DNA of 64,000 nucleotides from Ruania rhizosphaerae (GCF_009805705.1 NZ_VSMB01000001.1:682001-746000), one strand, 5' to 3'; positions 1-12,375 are shown, counted from the stretch's first letter. Notes: generated by a model not told the origin, from the letters alone. Made by a program: numbers and translations.

Positions 1-50
1 CGAGACCGGGTGAGGACGAGACGAAGGATGAGGAAGGGACGCGGAGAACA

Positions 51-308
51 ATGACCATCACCGTCTTCAGCAAGCCGGCGTGCGTGCAGTGCGATGCCAC
101 CTACCGTGCGCTCAAGAAGCACGGCCTGGAGTACGACGTGGTGGACATCTCCACCGACGCCGAAGCACTCGAGTCCGTCAAGGCGCTCGGGTACCAGCAG
201 GCACCCGTCGTGTTCGCCGGCGGCGACCACTGGTCCGGTTTCCGGCCGGACAAGATCAAGGCGCTCGCCGCGGCGAACGTCACGCAGTCCTCGGCCGCGC
301 TGGCCTGA
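51..308 (+). CDS. nrdH: NrdH glutaredoxin-like redoxin
   Basis: Small redoxin of 85 residues that supplies electrons to the class Ib ribonucleotide reductase. The redox motif C11-V-Q-C14 follows the first beta strand, and the C-terminal W-S-G-F-R-P-D segment is typical of NrdH. A GGAG lies shortly before the ATG. It heads the nrdHIEF cluster, the usual order in Actinobacteria. Any NrdR box would lie before the window start. Confidence 0.95.
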   Translation: MTITVFSKPACVQCDATYRALKKHGLEYDVVDISTDAEALESVKALGYQQAPVVFAGGDHWSGFRPDKIKALAAANVTQSSAALA

Positions 309-363
309 TCGCACTGATCTGATCGGCCCGACTGGCTGATCGGCTCGAAAGGGGGCCCGCACC

Positions 364-749
364 GTGCCGGGCATCGTGTATTTCTCCTCCGTATCGGAGA
401 ACACGCGCCGATTCGTGGACCGGCTCGAGTTGCCGGCCGCGCGGATCCCGCTGCGGCCGGTGGATGCACCCCTGCACGTGAAGAACCCGTACGTGCTCTT
501 CACGCCGACCTACGGGGGCGGCGACGGCCAGGGCGCGGTACCCAAGCAGGTGATCCGGTTCCTCAACGATGAGCACAACCGGTCCCTGATCCGTGGGGTG
601 GTGGCCGCAGGGAACACCAACTTCGGGTCCGCGTACTGCCTGGCCGGGAGCATCGTGGCACGCAAGTGCAAGGTGCCCCATCTGTACAACTTCGAACTAC
701 TAGGAACCGCTGAGGACGTCACGCGCGTCCGTGAAGGATTGGGACAGTT

Positions 750-765
<16 letters not shown>
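364..765 (+). CDS. nrdI: NrdI flavodoxin-like activator of class Ib RNR
   Basis: 133-residue flavodoxin-like protein. In this family NrdI supplies the oxidant used to assemble the dimanganese-tyrosyl cofactor of NrdF. The N-terminus has the FMN phosphate-binding pattern S-S-V-S-E-N-T, followed by T-P-T-Y-G-G-G. It starts with GTG after a GGGGG-type ribosome site, and its 3' end overlaps the nrdE start by 16 nt, which suggests translational coupling. Confidence 0.95.
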
Positions 766-3969
<3,204 letters not shown>

Positions 3970-3999
3970 ACCGCGGTGGATAGAGGCTTGGACTCCCCC

Positions 4000-4155
4000 A
4001 TGAGTAGGAAGACCATCGAACCACTCGTGGACAATCTCGACGGCCCAGTCCTCGAACCCGAGGAGGGAACGACCGTCACATTCGGGCTCGACAAGCGGAC
4101 CTACGACATCCATTCCAGCGCCTGGACCGAGACCTGGGTGGCACCGGGTAGGTGA
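4000..4155 (+). pseudogene. Truncated Lsr2-like nucleoid protein (N-terminal part)
   Basis: 51-residue ORF beginning M-S-R-K-T-I-E-P-L-V-D-N-L-D-G with a later T-V-T-F-G-L-D-K-R-T-Y-D-I. This matches the N-terminal dimerisation domain of Lsr2/H-NS-like proteins, which normally continue to about 110 residues with a C-terminal DNA-binding domain. Here the frame ends soon after the first domain in an unrelated tail. It stops at 4155, directly abutting the convergent histidine kinase gene. It is probably a remnant, though an isolated oligomerisation domain could act as an Lsr2 antagonist. Confidence 0.6.
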
Positions 4156-5322
4156 TCACGTTCGCGTGCTCGCCTGAGGTGAGGTCGGGGTTGGGGATTC
4201 TCCCCTGGCCCCGGACTCGGTTGCGGGGAGCCGGATAGCGGCGGTGATGCCGCCGTTGGCGTTGGCTGTGATGGTGAAGGTTCCGCCGTGCTGGCGCACG
4301 ATGCTGTTGACGATGGACAGACCCAGGCCGTGCCCGGGGGAGCGGTTGAGGCGGCTGTCGGTGCCGCGGTTGAAGGGCTCGGTCAGCCGTGAGGCCTCGG
4401 CAGACGTGAACACGTCTCCGTCGTTTGTGACGGTTACCAGCGCCGAATGCTCATCATTGGTGACGATCACGTGCGCGTTTCCGCCGGGCGGAGTGTAACG
4501 GGCGGCATTGTGTAGGAGGTTGTGCACGGCCTGGAGCAGTAGGGTCTGGTCACCGGACGTGTTCACGTCGCCATCGATGTCGACGACCGTGTGGATGTCA
4601 CGTTCAACGAAGGCGTGGGCGTGGTCTTCGAATGCGACGCCGACGGTGGTGGAGAGGTCGACGGGGAAGCGTCGCTCGGGCGGCAGCAGTTTCGTCTGTG
4701 CGAGGACGAGGAGGGAATCCAGGATCGCCTGCACCCTCCGGGTGCTGCGCACTGATCGCTGGAGGTCGTCGTCCTCGTGGAGGTCGTCTCTGGCGGAAAG
4801 CGATTCGAGAGAGGTGCGTAGCACGGCCAGAGGTGTTCGCAACTCATGGGAGGCGTTGGCGGCGAAGCGTTCCTGCTGGGAGAACGCGTCGTCGAGTTGA
4901 CCGAGGGTGTCGTCGATGGTGTCGGCGAGGTCTTTAATCTCATCGTGCGGCCCGTCGAGATCGAGGCGTTCATCGAGCGTGCTGGCGGTGATGCGGCGGG
5001 TGTGCGCGCTGATGTCGGCGACGCGCCGTAGTGATATCCGCGCAGCGCGGTAGGACACGATGGTGCCGGTGGCGATGATCGCCAGCAGGGCGACAGCGGT
5101 GACGAGCATGGTGGTGATGATCGTGCCGCTGGTGAGCTGGTAGACCGCTTCGACGACCTCAGGAGCAGCCTCAGCATCGGGTTGGTCGACGGTGACACTC
5201 GAGGTGGCGACCGAGGTGAGGACGATCCACTCGGCGACCAGCACGAGACCCGAGATTGCGGTGAGGATGGCTGCGGACGACACCGCGATGCGTGTCGCCA
5301 ATGAACGGTGCTGAATGGTCAT
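4156..5322 (-). CDS. Two-component sensor histidine kinase
   Basis: 388-residue membrane kinase. TM1 is near residues 12-36 and TM2 near 68-90, with a short extracytoplasmic loop of about 30 residues between them; a HAMP linker follows. The H-box is A-S-H159-E-L-R-T-P-L, then an N-box (N-L-L-H-N-A-A-R-Y-T) and a G-box (G-H-G-L-G-L-S-I-V). A small sensor loop is typical of kinases that sense envelope stress or work with an adjacent ABC system. Its start overlaps the response regulator stop by 4 nt. The divergent operon at 6132 is the likely target. Confidence 0.92.
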   Translation of the reverse strand: MTIQHRSLATRIAVSSAAILTAISGLVLVAEWIVLTSVATSSVTVDQPDAEAAPEVVEAVYQLTSGTIITTMLVTAVALLAIIATGTIVSYRAARISLRRVADISAHTRRITASTLDERLDLDGPHDEIKDLADTIDDTLGQLDDAFSQQERFAANASHELRTPLAVLRTSLESLSARDDLHEDDDLQRSVRSTRRVQAILDSLLVLAQTKLLPPERRFPVDLSTTVGVAFEDHAHAFVERDIHTVVDIDGDVNTSGDQTLLLQAVHNLLHNAARYTPPGGNAHVIVTNDEHSALVTVTNDGDVFTSAEASRLTEPFNRGTDSRLNRSPGHGLGLSIVNSIVRQHGGTFTITANANGGITAAIRLPATESGARGESPTPTSPQASTRT

Positions 5323-5981
5323 GACGTGCTCTCCAGTCGGTAGCCGAACCCGGCGTCGTGGACGACCAGCTCGGGGGTGAGCTTCTGGCGGAGCGCGTGG
5401 ACGGTGACCTTGACGACGCTGCGGGAGATCTCATGCGGGGCGTCCCAGCCGATGTCGAGAAGCCGGTCGACGCTGAGGGGGCGTCCGTCCGCACGAACGA
5501 GGGCTTCGAGGATGCCGTACTCCTTCGGTGACAGGCGCACGCGTTCCCCACGGAAAGTCACGGTCTGACGTTCCAGGTCGATCGCAACGTCTCCGTGTCG
5601 GATCTGCTGGGCCACGGAGGTGTTGACTCGGCGGCCGAGCGCCCGCACACGAGCGAGAAGTTCGGCGTAGGCGAAGGGCTTGGTGAGGTAATCGTCCGCC
5701 CCCAGCTCCAGGCCGGCGACACGGTCCGGGACGGTCTGGAGTGCGGTGAGCATCAGCACCGGCACGGACTGTCCGCTGGTGCGGATCTCGCGGCACACGC
5801 TGTCGCCACTCATCCGGGGCAGGTCGCGATCCAGGATCACCACATCGAAGTCGAACTCCGAGATCCGATCCACTGCCTCGACACCATCGAGAGCAGCGGT
5901 GACGACGAGGCCGTCACGAGCGAGGGCTGAGCGCACAGCGGCCGACAAATCGACGTCGTCTTCGACGAGAAGAATCCTCAT
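5319..5981 (-). CDS. OmpR/PhoB-family response regulator
   Basis: 220 residues: receiver domain (acidic pair E7-D8-D9, phosphoacceptor D51 in V-V-I-L-D-R-D-L-P, later T and K of the switch region) followed by a winged-helix DNA-binding domain with the family pattern L-S-P-K-E-Y-G-I-L-E and a C-terminal G-F-G-Y-R-L. Transcribed first in a two-gene operon with the kinase and divergent from the lipoprotein/ABC operon, the common arrangement for a regulator controlling its neighbouring transporter. Confidence 0.93.
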   Translation of the reverse strand: MRILLVEDDVDLSAAVRSALARDGLVVTAALDGVEAVDRISEFDFDVVILDRDLPRMSGDSVCREIRTSGQSVPVLMLTALQTVPDRVAGLELGADDYLTKPFAYAELLARVRALGRRVNTSVAQQIRHGDVAIDLERQTVTFRGERVRLSPKEYGILEALVRADGRPLSVDRLLDIGWDAPHEISRSVVKVTVHALRQKLTPELVVHDAGFGYRLESTS

Positions 5982-6131
5982 GAGTGCACTCCTCCTTCCT
6001 GGAGGTCGTTCGGTGCCCTCAGTCTCCCAGCGGCCGGTTAAAGCCGGGTTAGCAGGCGCCTCACCAGCACCAGACCGCTCATCGATAGACCTTGTGGTGA
6101 CAGTTCAGCCGTGACAACTGGGAGGCCACCG

Positions 6132-6782
6132 ATGCTGACAAGGACAACGACTGCGAGCCGTATCGCGGCGGGGATCGCCGCGATCGTGATGGGCGTTGCG
6201 GCCCTAGCAGGATGCACATCCCATTCCGACAGCGTGGGAGAGCCGTCCCCGGAGGGGGAACGGCTGGCCGGCAGCTACGAAGAGCTGCTGGAGCAGTACC
6301 TGGAGCAGGAAGAGAACCCGTTCGTCATCGAGGTGCTGACCGAAGCGGTCGAGACCGGCAGCATCACCCAGGCGCAGTACGACGAGGCTCACCGGATGTA
6401 CACCGACTGCATGGTCAACGCCGGGTACGAAGAGGAGCACACTCGCCTGGCGTCAGGGATCATCCAGCTCACGCCGCCCGATCTGGAGACCCCGGAAGAG
6501 ATCGACGCATACATGGAGACCGGCAGCGAATGCTCCGACGAGCTCGCGCCGATCGAGGCTCTTTACGGTACCCAGCAGGGCAATCCGGATCTTCTCGCCA
6601 ACAACGACGAGGTCGTCGTCACCTGCCTGAAGCGCAGCCAGCTGGTTGACGCTTCCTACACGACCTCGGACTTCCGCACCGATCTCGAGGAACTGTTCAA
6701 GAACGCCTCCTACAGCCCGAACGACCCAGCAGCGCAAGAGTGCTTCTCGGCTGGCGGATACGCCATCGGGATCGAGGAGTGA
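6132..6782 (+). CDS. Lipoprotein, first gene of the efflux operon
   Basis: 216-residue exported protein with a signal peptide and lipobox L-A-G-C28. Start chosen at ATG 6132, preceded by GGGAGG at 6120-6125, rather than the in-frame GTG at 6111. The mature part is acidic with several cysteines and no recognised domain. The stop overlaps the next start (TGATG). Its position suggests an accessory or ligand-binding subunit of the transporter; the specific function is unknown. Confidence 0.8.
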   Translation: MLTRTTTASRIAAGIAAIVMGVAALAGCTSHSDSVGEPSPEGERLAGSYEELLEQYLEQEENPFVIEVLTEAVETGSITQAQYDEAHRMYTDCMVNAGYEEEHTRLASGIIQLTPPDLETPEEIDAYMETGSECSDELAPIEALYGTQQGNPDLLANNDEVVVTCLKRSQLVDASYTTSDFRTDLEELFKNASYSPNDPAAQECFSAGGYAIGIEE

Positions 6783-7831
6783 TGTCCCGACGTGGCAGCA
6801 AGATCACCCTGGTCGGGATGTGTGCGCTCACCCTCGCCGGGACGGCAGGGATCGTCGGCTACGCGCTTCGCCCGGCTGAGTCTCCTGAGCTACTCACCCC
6901 CGCGGCAGCAGAGACATCCGCGCCGGTGGTCAGCCAGCCGTTCGACGACACCCACCGGGTGCAAGTACGGCTGGTCACGTCGGAGATCGAACCCCTCGTC
7001 CTCCAGCAGGCCGGCACCCTGACTGCCTCGTCGTGCGAGGGCGGCGGGTCGATCGCGTCCGGAACGCTCATCGCGCGCGTCGACGACCGACCGGTGATCG
7101 CGCTGCACACCGCGGTACCTCTGTACCGCGATCTCGCTTGGGGTGACGAGGGCACCGATGTCGACGCGCTGCAGTCCGAGCTCGCGCGGCTGGGCTATCT
7201 GTCGGGGGATCTCGTGGACGGCTACTACGGGTGGAACACCTCCCACGCAGTTCAGCAGCTGAGAGTCGCCGTCGGTGGCACCAACGGCGAGAACATCACG
7301 CAGCGCGCCGAGTTCGTCTGGCTGCCGGCCCCGGACGTCACCGGGCTGGCCTGCGAGGCCCGCGTCGGGCAGGACGTGAGTCCAGGGGCCGCGCTCGCCA
7401 ACGCCGAAGGTGCACTCGAACGACTGGAGATCGAGACCGTGCCCGACGCACTCACCCCCGGTGCCCGTACCCTGACGGTCAACGGCGTGACCGGACCGGT
7501 ATCGGAGACCGGAGTCGTCGACGATCCCGAGACGCTCGCGCAGATCGCCGCAGACACCGAGCTGATCGCCGCGATGCGCGCCGAGCCCGGCACCACCGTG
7601 ACCGGCAACCTTGCCCTCGCCGAGCAGATCGACGCCTACACCGTCCCCGTTGGCGCGATCGTCGACGACGGAGACCAGCAGTGCGTCCAGGCCGACGAAA
7701 CCACACACCTCGTCGACCTTCTCGGCTCCGCACTCGGCTCCGCCGTGATCTCCTTCCCCGACACCGATGCCCGGGCGCCGGAGACCGTCACCATCGGCAC
7801 CGCTCTCACCGAAACCCGCTGCGATGACTAG
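6782..7831 (+). CDS. Membrane-anchored adaptor with peptidoglycan-binding domain
   Basis: 349 residues. An N-terminal transmembrane anchor (about 12-30) precedes an HlyD/MacA-like periplasmic region. Within it a PG_binding_1-like segment is visible (W-G-D-E-G-T-D-V-D-A-L-Q-S-E-L-A-R-L-G-Y, then D-G-Y-Y-G). This architecture is known for actinobacterial adaptor proteins of MacB-type ABC systems. Start at ATG 6782, overlapping the lipoprotein stop; the alternative upstream start adds 14 residues with no ribosome site. The 3' end overlaps the ATPase by 8 nt. Confidence 0.82.
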   Translation: MSRRGSKITLVGMCALTLAGTAGIVGYALRPAESPELLTPAAAETSAPVVSQPFDDTHRVQVRLVTSEIEPLVLQQAGTLTASSCEGGGSIASGTLIARVDDRPVIALHTAVPLYRDLAWGDEGTDVDALQSELARLGYLSGDLVDGYYGWNTSHAVQQLRVAVGGTNGENITQRAEFVWLPAPDVTGLACEARVGQDVSPGAALANAEGALERLEIETVPDALTPGARTLTVNGVTGPVSETGVVDDPETLAQIAADTELIAAMRAEPGTTVTGNLALAEQIDAYTVPVGAIVDDGDQQCVQADETTHLVDLLGSALGSAVISFPDTDARAPETVTIGTALTETRCDD

Positions 7832-8492
7832 GGCACCCGAGAACCCCACTCGCAAACACCCTGTCGCGCAGATCCGCGCGGACCGACTCAGCCACGGCTT
7901 CCGTGACGCACCGCTGCTGTTCACCGGACTCAGCTTCGAGGCCGCCTCCAGCGACGTCATCGGCATCTGTGGCCCATCCGGAAGCGGCAAGTCCACGCTC
8001 CTGTCGATCTTCGCCGGCTGGGAGACACCAAGGGGCGGCAGCATCACCACGACCCGCATCGAGACCATCAACTGGGTCTTCCAGAACCCGCACGGCGTCG
8101 CTCACCGCACCGCGATCGACCACGTTGTCTTCCCCCTCCTTGCCGCTGGACAGGACCGAGCCACGGCTACAGAGATGGCGATGCCCATCCTCGAATCGTT
8201 CCACCTGGCAGAGATCGCAGATCGCGACTTCCGCGACATCTCCGGCGGAGAAGCACAACGCCTCATGCTCGCCCGCGCCGTCGCCACAGGTCCCGATCTC
8301 CTCCTCGTCGACGAACCCACCGCGCAGCTGGACCTACGCACCTCCACGACCGTGAACGCCACTCTGGGCGCCGTCGCCCAGAATGGCGCGATCGTGCTCA
8401 TCGCCACCCACGACCCCGGCACCCGCGACGCCTGCACCCGGGTCATCGACCTCGACGACTACACCACCGGCGACACCGGGGCCGCAGCATGA
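7824..8492 (+). CDS. ABC transporter ATP-binding protein (MacB/LolD type)
   Basis: 222-residue nucleotide-binding subunit. Walker A is G-P-S-G-S-G-K-S-T, the signature S-G-G-E-A-Q-R, Walker B L-L-L-V-D-E-P, and the switch histidine lies in A-T-H-D. The short length without a C-terminal regulatory domain matches exporters acting with FtsX-like permeases. Start at ATG 7824, inside the end of the adaptor gene; the stop overlaps the permease ATG (ATGA). Its natural partner is the frameshifted permease downstream. Confidence 0.9.
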   Translation: MTRAPENPTRKHPVAQIRADRLSHGFRDAPLLFTGLSFEAASSDVIGICGPSGSGKSTLLSIFAGWETPRGGSITTTRIETINWVFQNPHGVAHRTAIDHVVFPLLAAGQDRATATEMAMPILESFHLAEIADRDFRDISGGEAQRLMLARAVATGPDLLLVDEPTAQLDLRTSTTVNATLGAVAQNGAIVLIATHDPGTRDACTRVIDLDDYTTGDTGAAA

Positions 8493-9552
8493 GAGTCACC
8501 AGCATCCTCTCCGAAGCATGGCGCAACGTCATCACCGGCACCGCCCGCGTGCCACTGTTCGCCGCGCTGATCGCGCTCTCGGCCGGCCTCGCGGCGTCCG
8601 CCGACATCACCACCGTTCACACCATCCACAACAACGCCCGCTCCTACATCGACGCAGGGGGCGCGACCCAATACATCCTCGCTGAGAATGGCGTCAACAC
8701 GACCGCCTGCGAATCCCTCGCCACCTACAGTGCCGTCAACGCCTCCGGCTCGCTACGACAGACCGCGGACATCACCATCGATAGCCTGCCCGGCTCAAGC
8801 TTCCAGACCTATGAAGTCAGCACGGGATTCGCACGCATCCTCGGTATTCCGAGCAATGGGACCGGCGTGTGGGTCTCGCACGAGTTCGCGCAGACACTCG
8901 GGGCCACCACCGGCACGACCCTGACCTCCGAAGGCGAAACCCTGCAGATCACAGGCATCTTCGACTACCCCGACGACGGCCGCGACAGCAGACTGGGATA
9001 CGCCTTCATCGTCCCCGTCCCAGAAGACACAGGCGCCTTCAACGAATGCTGGATGAAAACCTGGCCGCAGCTGGACGACACGGACGCCCTCCTCCACTCG
9101 ACACTCTCCGCACAATCCGACGGAACCGACGTCGCCATCTCCCAGCTCAACAAGAGCGTCGGAGCACACTTCGACGGCCCCGCCCAGTTCGCTGAACGCC
9201 TCACCCGCTGGTCCCCACTCGCCGCGGCGATGGCGGGCGCGCTCCTCGGTCTCGCATGGACACGACGCCGCAGACTCGAACACGCCGCATCTCTCCACGC
9301 CGGGCAGACCCGCACTGCGATGACCACGACCGCCCTCCTCGAGACCCTCGCGTGGGCCATTCTTGGGACAGCGCTCACTGGGGCAATCACGACTATCGGG
9401 GTCATGACGCTGATTCCGGAAGACATGGGGTGGGCCATCCCCTGGCCTTTCCATCACTGCTTACCGCCGTCAGTGGCTCCCTGCTCGGAGCACTCATCGG
9501 AACCCTCCTCGTCAAGGAAGCCGATCTGTTCCGATACTTCAAGGAGCGATGA
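8489..9552 (+). pseudogene. FtsX/MacB-like ABC permease, frameshifted near its C-terminus
   Basis: The frame from ATG 8489 encodes an N-terminal TM helix (about 20-38), a large extracytoplasmic domain and two TM helices, then becomes un-protein-like after about 9440. The frame one base back takes over with F-P-S-L-L-T-A-V-S-G-S-L-L-G-A-L-I-G-T-L-L and ends at 9552 after F-R-Y-F-K-E-R, clearly the lost last TM helix. Adding one C to the CCCC run at 9439-9442 restores a continuous protein of about 354 residues. It is a one-base deletion: real inactivation or a sequencing error. Confidence 0.8.
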
Positions 9553-9664
9553 GAGCTGCTTTTCCGCAGAAGCCCAGGGGGCCACACGTGCGACCGTAGA
9601 CGCCAGGGCAGGTTCAGTGGCGTGCCGACGCTCGGTCTTGCGAAGACTTATCGACATAAAACAG

Positions 9665-9688
9665 GAGGACGAGGACTGGGCGTTCTGA
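9665..9688 (+). repeat. Right direct repeat, displaced nrdF 3' end (putative attR)
   Basis: Encodes E-D-E-D-W-A-F-stop and matches 3946-3969 at 22 of 24 positions. It lies 113 bp after the restored permease stop and is not part of any recognised gene. By chance it is in frame with the frameshifted permease. It probably marks the distal end of DNA inserted at the 3' end of nrdF. Confidence 0.6.
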
Positions 9689-9744
9689 GAGAGCAAGAAC
9701 TGGGACTACTCATCCAGTAAGAGCCCGGTGCTGTGCTCCGTCTG

Positions 9745-11076
9745 CTACCGCACGGAAGCCGTGACGGTGAACTTCGGATCCCGCACGATCTGTCGGGTGG
9801 TGCCGACGCTCGCCTCCAGCTGCGGCCGGTAGCGCAGGTGCGAGTTCCACACGCACCACAGTTCGCCACCGGGTCGCAGTACGCGGGCCGCGTCGGCGAA
9901 CAGGCGTGGCGCGATCCGAGCGGTGACCGCAGCGCCGGAGTGGAACGGCGGATTGAGCAGAATCAGATCGGCCGACGCATCGGACTGGGCGCCGAGTGCG
10001 TCGTCCCGGACCGCGGTGACGCCGGGCGGCCCGCTGAGAGGTGAATGCGGAGCCGATCCGCTCCCAGCGGCGACTCCGTTGGCCATAGCCGTCGCGGTTG
10101 CCGACGCGACGGCCGCGACGGACTGGTCGGTGGCGATCACCCGCGCATCGGGGTGCGCCCGTGCGTAGGACACCGCGAGGACACCCGTGCCGCACCCCAG
10201 GTCAATCACCCGCGACGCGTCCGGCGCCTGGTCGAGCACGCTGAGCAGCAGACGTGTGCCGATGTCGACGCCCGCGCCTGCGAACGCGGCGCCGTGTGCG
10301 CAGATCGTCAGCCCTGTCGCCTCGTCGTGTTCTGTACGGGGCCAGGTCAGTGCGCCGGGGCGAGCGCGGCGTCCGCTCGGGCCCGGGCGTTCGGCGGACG
10401 GTTCTACGCGGGCTCGAGGGTCCGATGCGCGCAGCACCCTCGACTTGCCGACGCCCCTGTCGGCTGTGACCGTGGCGAAGTACCTGGCCAGCGCACCGTT
10501 CATCGCGGGTGTCATGTGCTTCACTCGCCCGCCCGCAACGACGTGAACCGCCGGGTCGGCGTGATTCGCAATCAGGCCCGCGATCTCGTCGAGCGCTCCG
10601 AGCGACCGCGGTAGCTGCATCAGCACGAGCGTCGCGCCTGCGAACAGATCGCCGTCCAGCGGGTGCCAGGTCACTCCTGGCACCACGATGCTGTCGACGT
10701 CCGACGCCTGCGCCAGCCCGACGGCGACCGCGTTCAAGCGCGCCGCTCGCTCTCCGGAGAGAGCGTCCTGATGTACCAGTACTCGGAAGCCTGCGGCAGC
10801 CAGTGGCAGCGCCAGCGCCCCATACCGATCCCCCACCACGACCACGCTCCCGACGTGTGACGTTGCCGTGGGTGCTTCCGGAATGTGCTGCTTCGGATGC
10901 CCGAATGCGCGCGACGGGCGCATCTCGCGAGCGGACTCAGGACGATCGAGGCCAGCCGATTCCAGAATCAGCCGATCGCTTGCGTCGGCGGCCACCAGAT
11001 CGTGCGCCTCGACATCCGGCCGCCGCCGCATCCGTGGGGCGAACGCGTCGAACGCTTCGCGGACCGTCGACGCCAT
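9745..11076 (-). CDS. RsmC/RlmG-like class I SAM-dependent methyltransferase
   Basis: 443 residues. The N-terminal half is a degenerate Rossmann-like domain (S-V-V-V-V-G-D-R-Y-G) and the C-terminal half a complete SAM domain with V-I-D-L-G-C-G-T-G and the N-P-P-F motif typical of N2-guanine/N6-adenine methyltransferases. This two-domain layout matches RsmC/RlmG, which methylate guanine N2 in 16S or 23S rRNA; which rRNA cannot be told here. Start placed at ATG 11076 (M-A-S-T-V-R-E); the upstream ATG at 11142 adds a low-complexity stretch. First gene to the right of the islet. Confidence 0.82.
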   Translation of the reverse strand: MASTVREAFDAFAPRMRRRPDVEAHDLVAADASDRLILESAGLDRPESAREMRPSRAFGHPKQHIPEAPTATSHVGSVVVVGDRYGALALPLAAAGFRVLVHQDALSGERAARLNAVAVGLAQASDVDSIVVPGVTWHPLDGDLFAGATLVLMQLPRSLGALDEIAGLIANHADPAVHVVAGGRVKHMTPAMNGALARYFATVTADRGVGKSRVLRASDPRARVEPSAERPGPSGRRARPGALTWPRTEHDEATGLTICAHGAAFAGAGVDIGTRLLLSVLDQAPDASRVIDLGCGTGVLAVSYARAHPDARVIATDQSVAAVASATATAMANGVAAGSGSAPHSPLSGPPGVTAVRDDALGAQSDASADLILLNPPFHSGAAVTARIAPRLFADAARVLRPGGELWCVWNSHLRYRPQLEASVGTTRQIVRDPKFTVTASVR

Positions 11077-11155
11077 GCCGCCCACACTAGGGCACCTCGA
11101 CCGCGCGTCCGCTGGCGGCGAGAATGCTCCGCCTGGTCTCATCGGTTGGGTAGCA

Positions 11156-11189
11156 TAAGCGAGAATAGGTCACTGGTTGTTCTCGCTTA
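11156..11189. promoter_or_regulatory. Inverted repeat upstream of the fic gene
   Basis: Perfect 10-bp arms TAAGCGAGAA (11156-11165) and TTCTCGCTTA (11180-11189) with a 14-bp spacer, 16 bp before the Fic start codon. Seen directly. Because the Fic protein ends in a helix-turn-helix-like domain, autoregulation is the simplest inference. Confidence 0.7.
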
Positions 11190-11205
11190 CAGGCAGGCGC
11201 GCACC

Positions 11206-12375
11206 ATGAACGAGCTTTCTTTCCCCGCGCACGGGCACGAGGTGCTCCCATGGGTCTCCCGCACCGGCGCTCGTTCAGAGGCGCGGGAGTACACCGCGTC
11301 GATCCCGCCGATGATCGCGGACCTTCCCTTGCGGTGCTCGGGCGTCGTCGAGCAGGAGAGCCGGGCAGCGCAGATCGACATCGCGGTCCTGGAACGCACC
11401 TTCGCTGATCAGATCACCACGCTCGAACCGTTCTTGCAGCGCACGGAAGCGATCGCCTCGTCCCAGATCGAGGAAGAGCTCACGACGGTTGACCAGCTGG
11501 CGCGGGCGCAGCACGGCATCGCCGCACCCAGGACCGCCCGTACCGTCAAGGGAGCGATCGATGGCCTCACTCTGATGGTCAGTCGCGCCTCCGATGGGAT
11601 CGACCTACCTGACATCCTCGAGGCGCACCGGCCGCTGATGGCAGGCGACCCCGAGGAGAAGTGGGACGCCGGCACGCTCCGGAGGGTGCAGAACTGGATC
11701 GGAGGCTCGAACCGCTCACCGGTGGGGGCGGTGCACGTGCCGCCCGAACCTGGCCGAGTGCCCGAGCTCATGGACGATCTGATCGCATTCATGCGCCGCA
11801 CCGACATCGACCCGATCCTGCACGCAGCGGTCGCGCACGCACAGTTCGAGTCCATTCACCCCTTCACGGACGGGAACGGTCGCATCGGCCGCTCCCTCAT
11901 CAACGGACTGTGGCGCTACCGCGGTGTCACGACCCGCATCGCCGTGCCCGTTGCGTCAGCCATCGTGGCTGATCGCGACTACTACTTCGCACTGATCAAC
12001 GCCTATCGCAGGGGTGAGGTCGAACCGTTCGTCCGCTACCTGGCTGAAGCGACTTCACGAGCAACTGCCGAGGCGGGCGTATCGGCGCAGCGGCTCATCG
12101 CCCTGCCCGAGCGGTGGCATCAGCGGGCGCACCCCCGGGCAGGGTCGGCGGTGGCTGCGCTGCTGCCGTTGCTGCCGAGCAACCCCATCGTGGATGTGCG
12201 GGACGTGATGCACCTGACCGGAGCCTCCCGGGCTCGCGCATACGCAACCATCGAGCGACTCACCGAGGCCGACGTGCTGCGACCGATCACTCAATCCAGG
12301 AGGGACATGACCTGGGGAGCCGGTGAGGTCCTGGACGAAGCCGACCTGATGGTGGACAGGCTCCGGTTGCGTTGA
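11206..12375 (+). CDS. Fic/DOC family protein with C-terminal HTH region
   Basis: 389 residues. The Fic motif H218-P-F-T-D-G-N-G-R-I-G-R is complete, so the AMP-transfer fold should be active. An N-terminal helix carries S85-x-x-x-E89, close to the inhibitory motif (S/T)xxxE(G/N), with Glu instead of Gly/Asn in the last position; this is a self-inhibited (class II-like) layout. The C-terminus (D-V-M-H-L-T-G-A-S-R-A-R-A-Y-A-T-I-E-R-L) looks like a winged helix. ATG 11206 is preferred over far-upstream in-frame starts because the upstream frame runs antisense through the methyltransferase gene. Confidence 0.9.
   Translation: MNELSFPAHGHEVLPWVSRTGARSEAREYTASIPPMIADLPLRCSGVVEQESRAAQIDIAVLERTFADQITTLEPFLQRTEAIASSQIEEELTTVDQLARAQHGIAAPRTARTVKGAIDGLTLMVSRASDGIDLPDILEAHRPLMAGDPEEKWDAGTLRRVQNWIGGSNRSPVGAVHVPPEPGRVPELMDDLIAFMRRTDIDPILHAAVAHAQFESIHPFTDGNGRIGRSLINGLWRYRGVTTRIAVPVASAIVADRDYYFALINAYRRGEVEPFVRYLAEATSRATAEAGVSAQRLIALPERWHQRAHPRAGSAVAALLPLLPSNPIVDVRDVMHLTGASRARAYATIERLTEADVLRPITQSRRDMTWGAGEVLDEADLMVDRLRLR

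Noticed and set aside
9553-9688. C-terminal extension of the permease ending E-D-E-D-W-A-F
   Set aside because: It follows the frameshift and is not protein-like; the match to the nrdF tail is better explained by a repeated nrdF end that happens to be in frame.
10885-11205. Upstream extension of the Fic gene by 107 codons
   Set aside because: It runs antisense through the methyltransferase gene and crosses the inverted repeat; the ATG at 11206 is the natural start.
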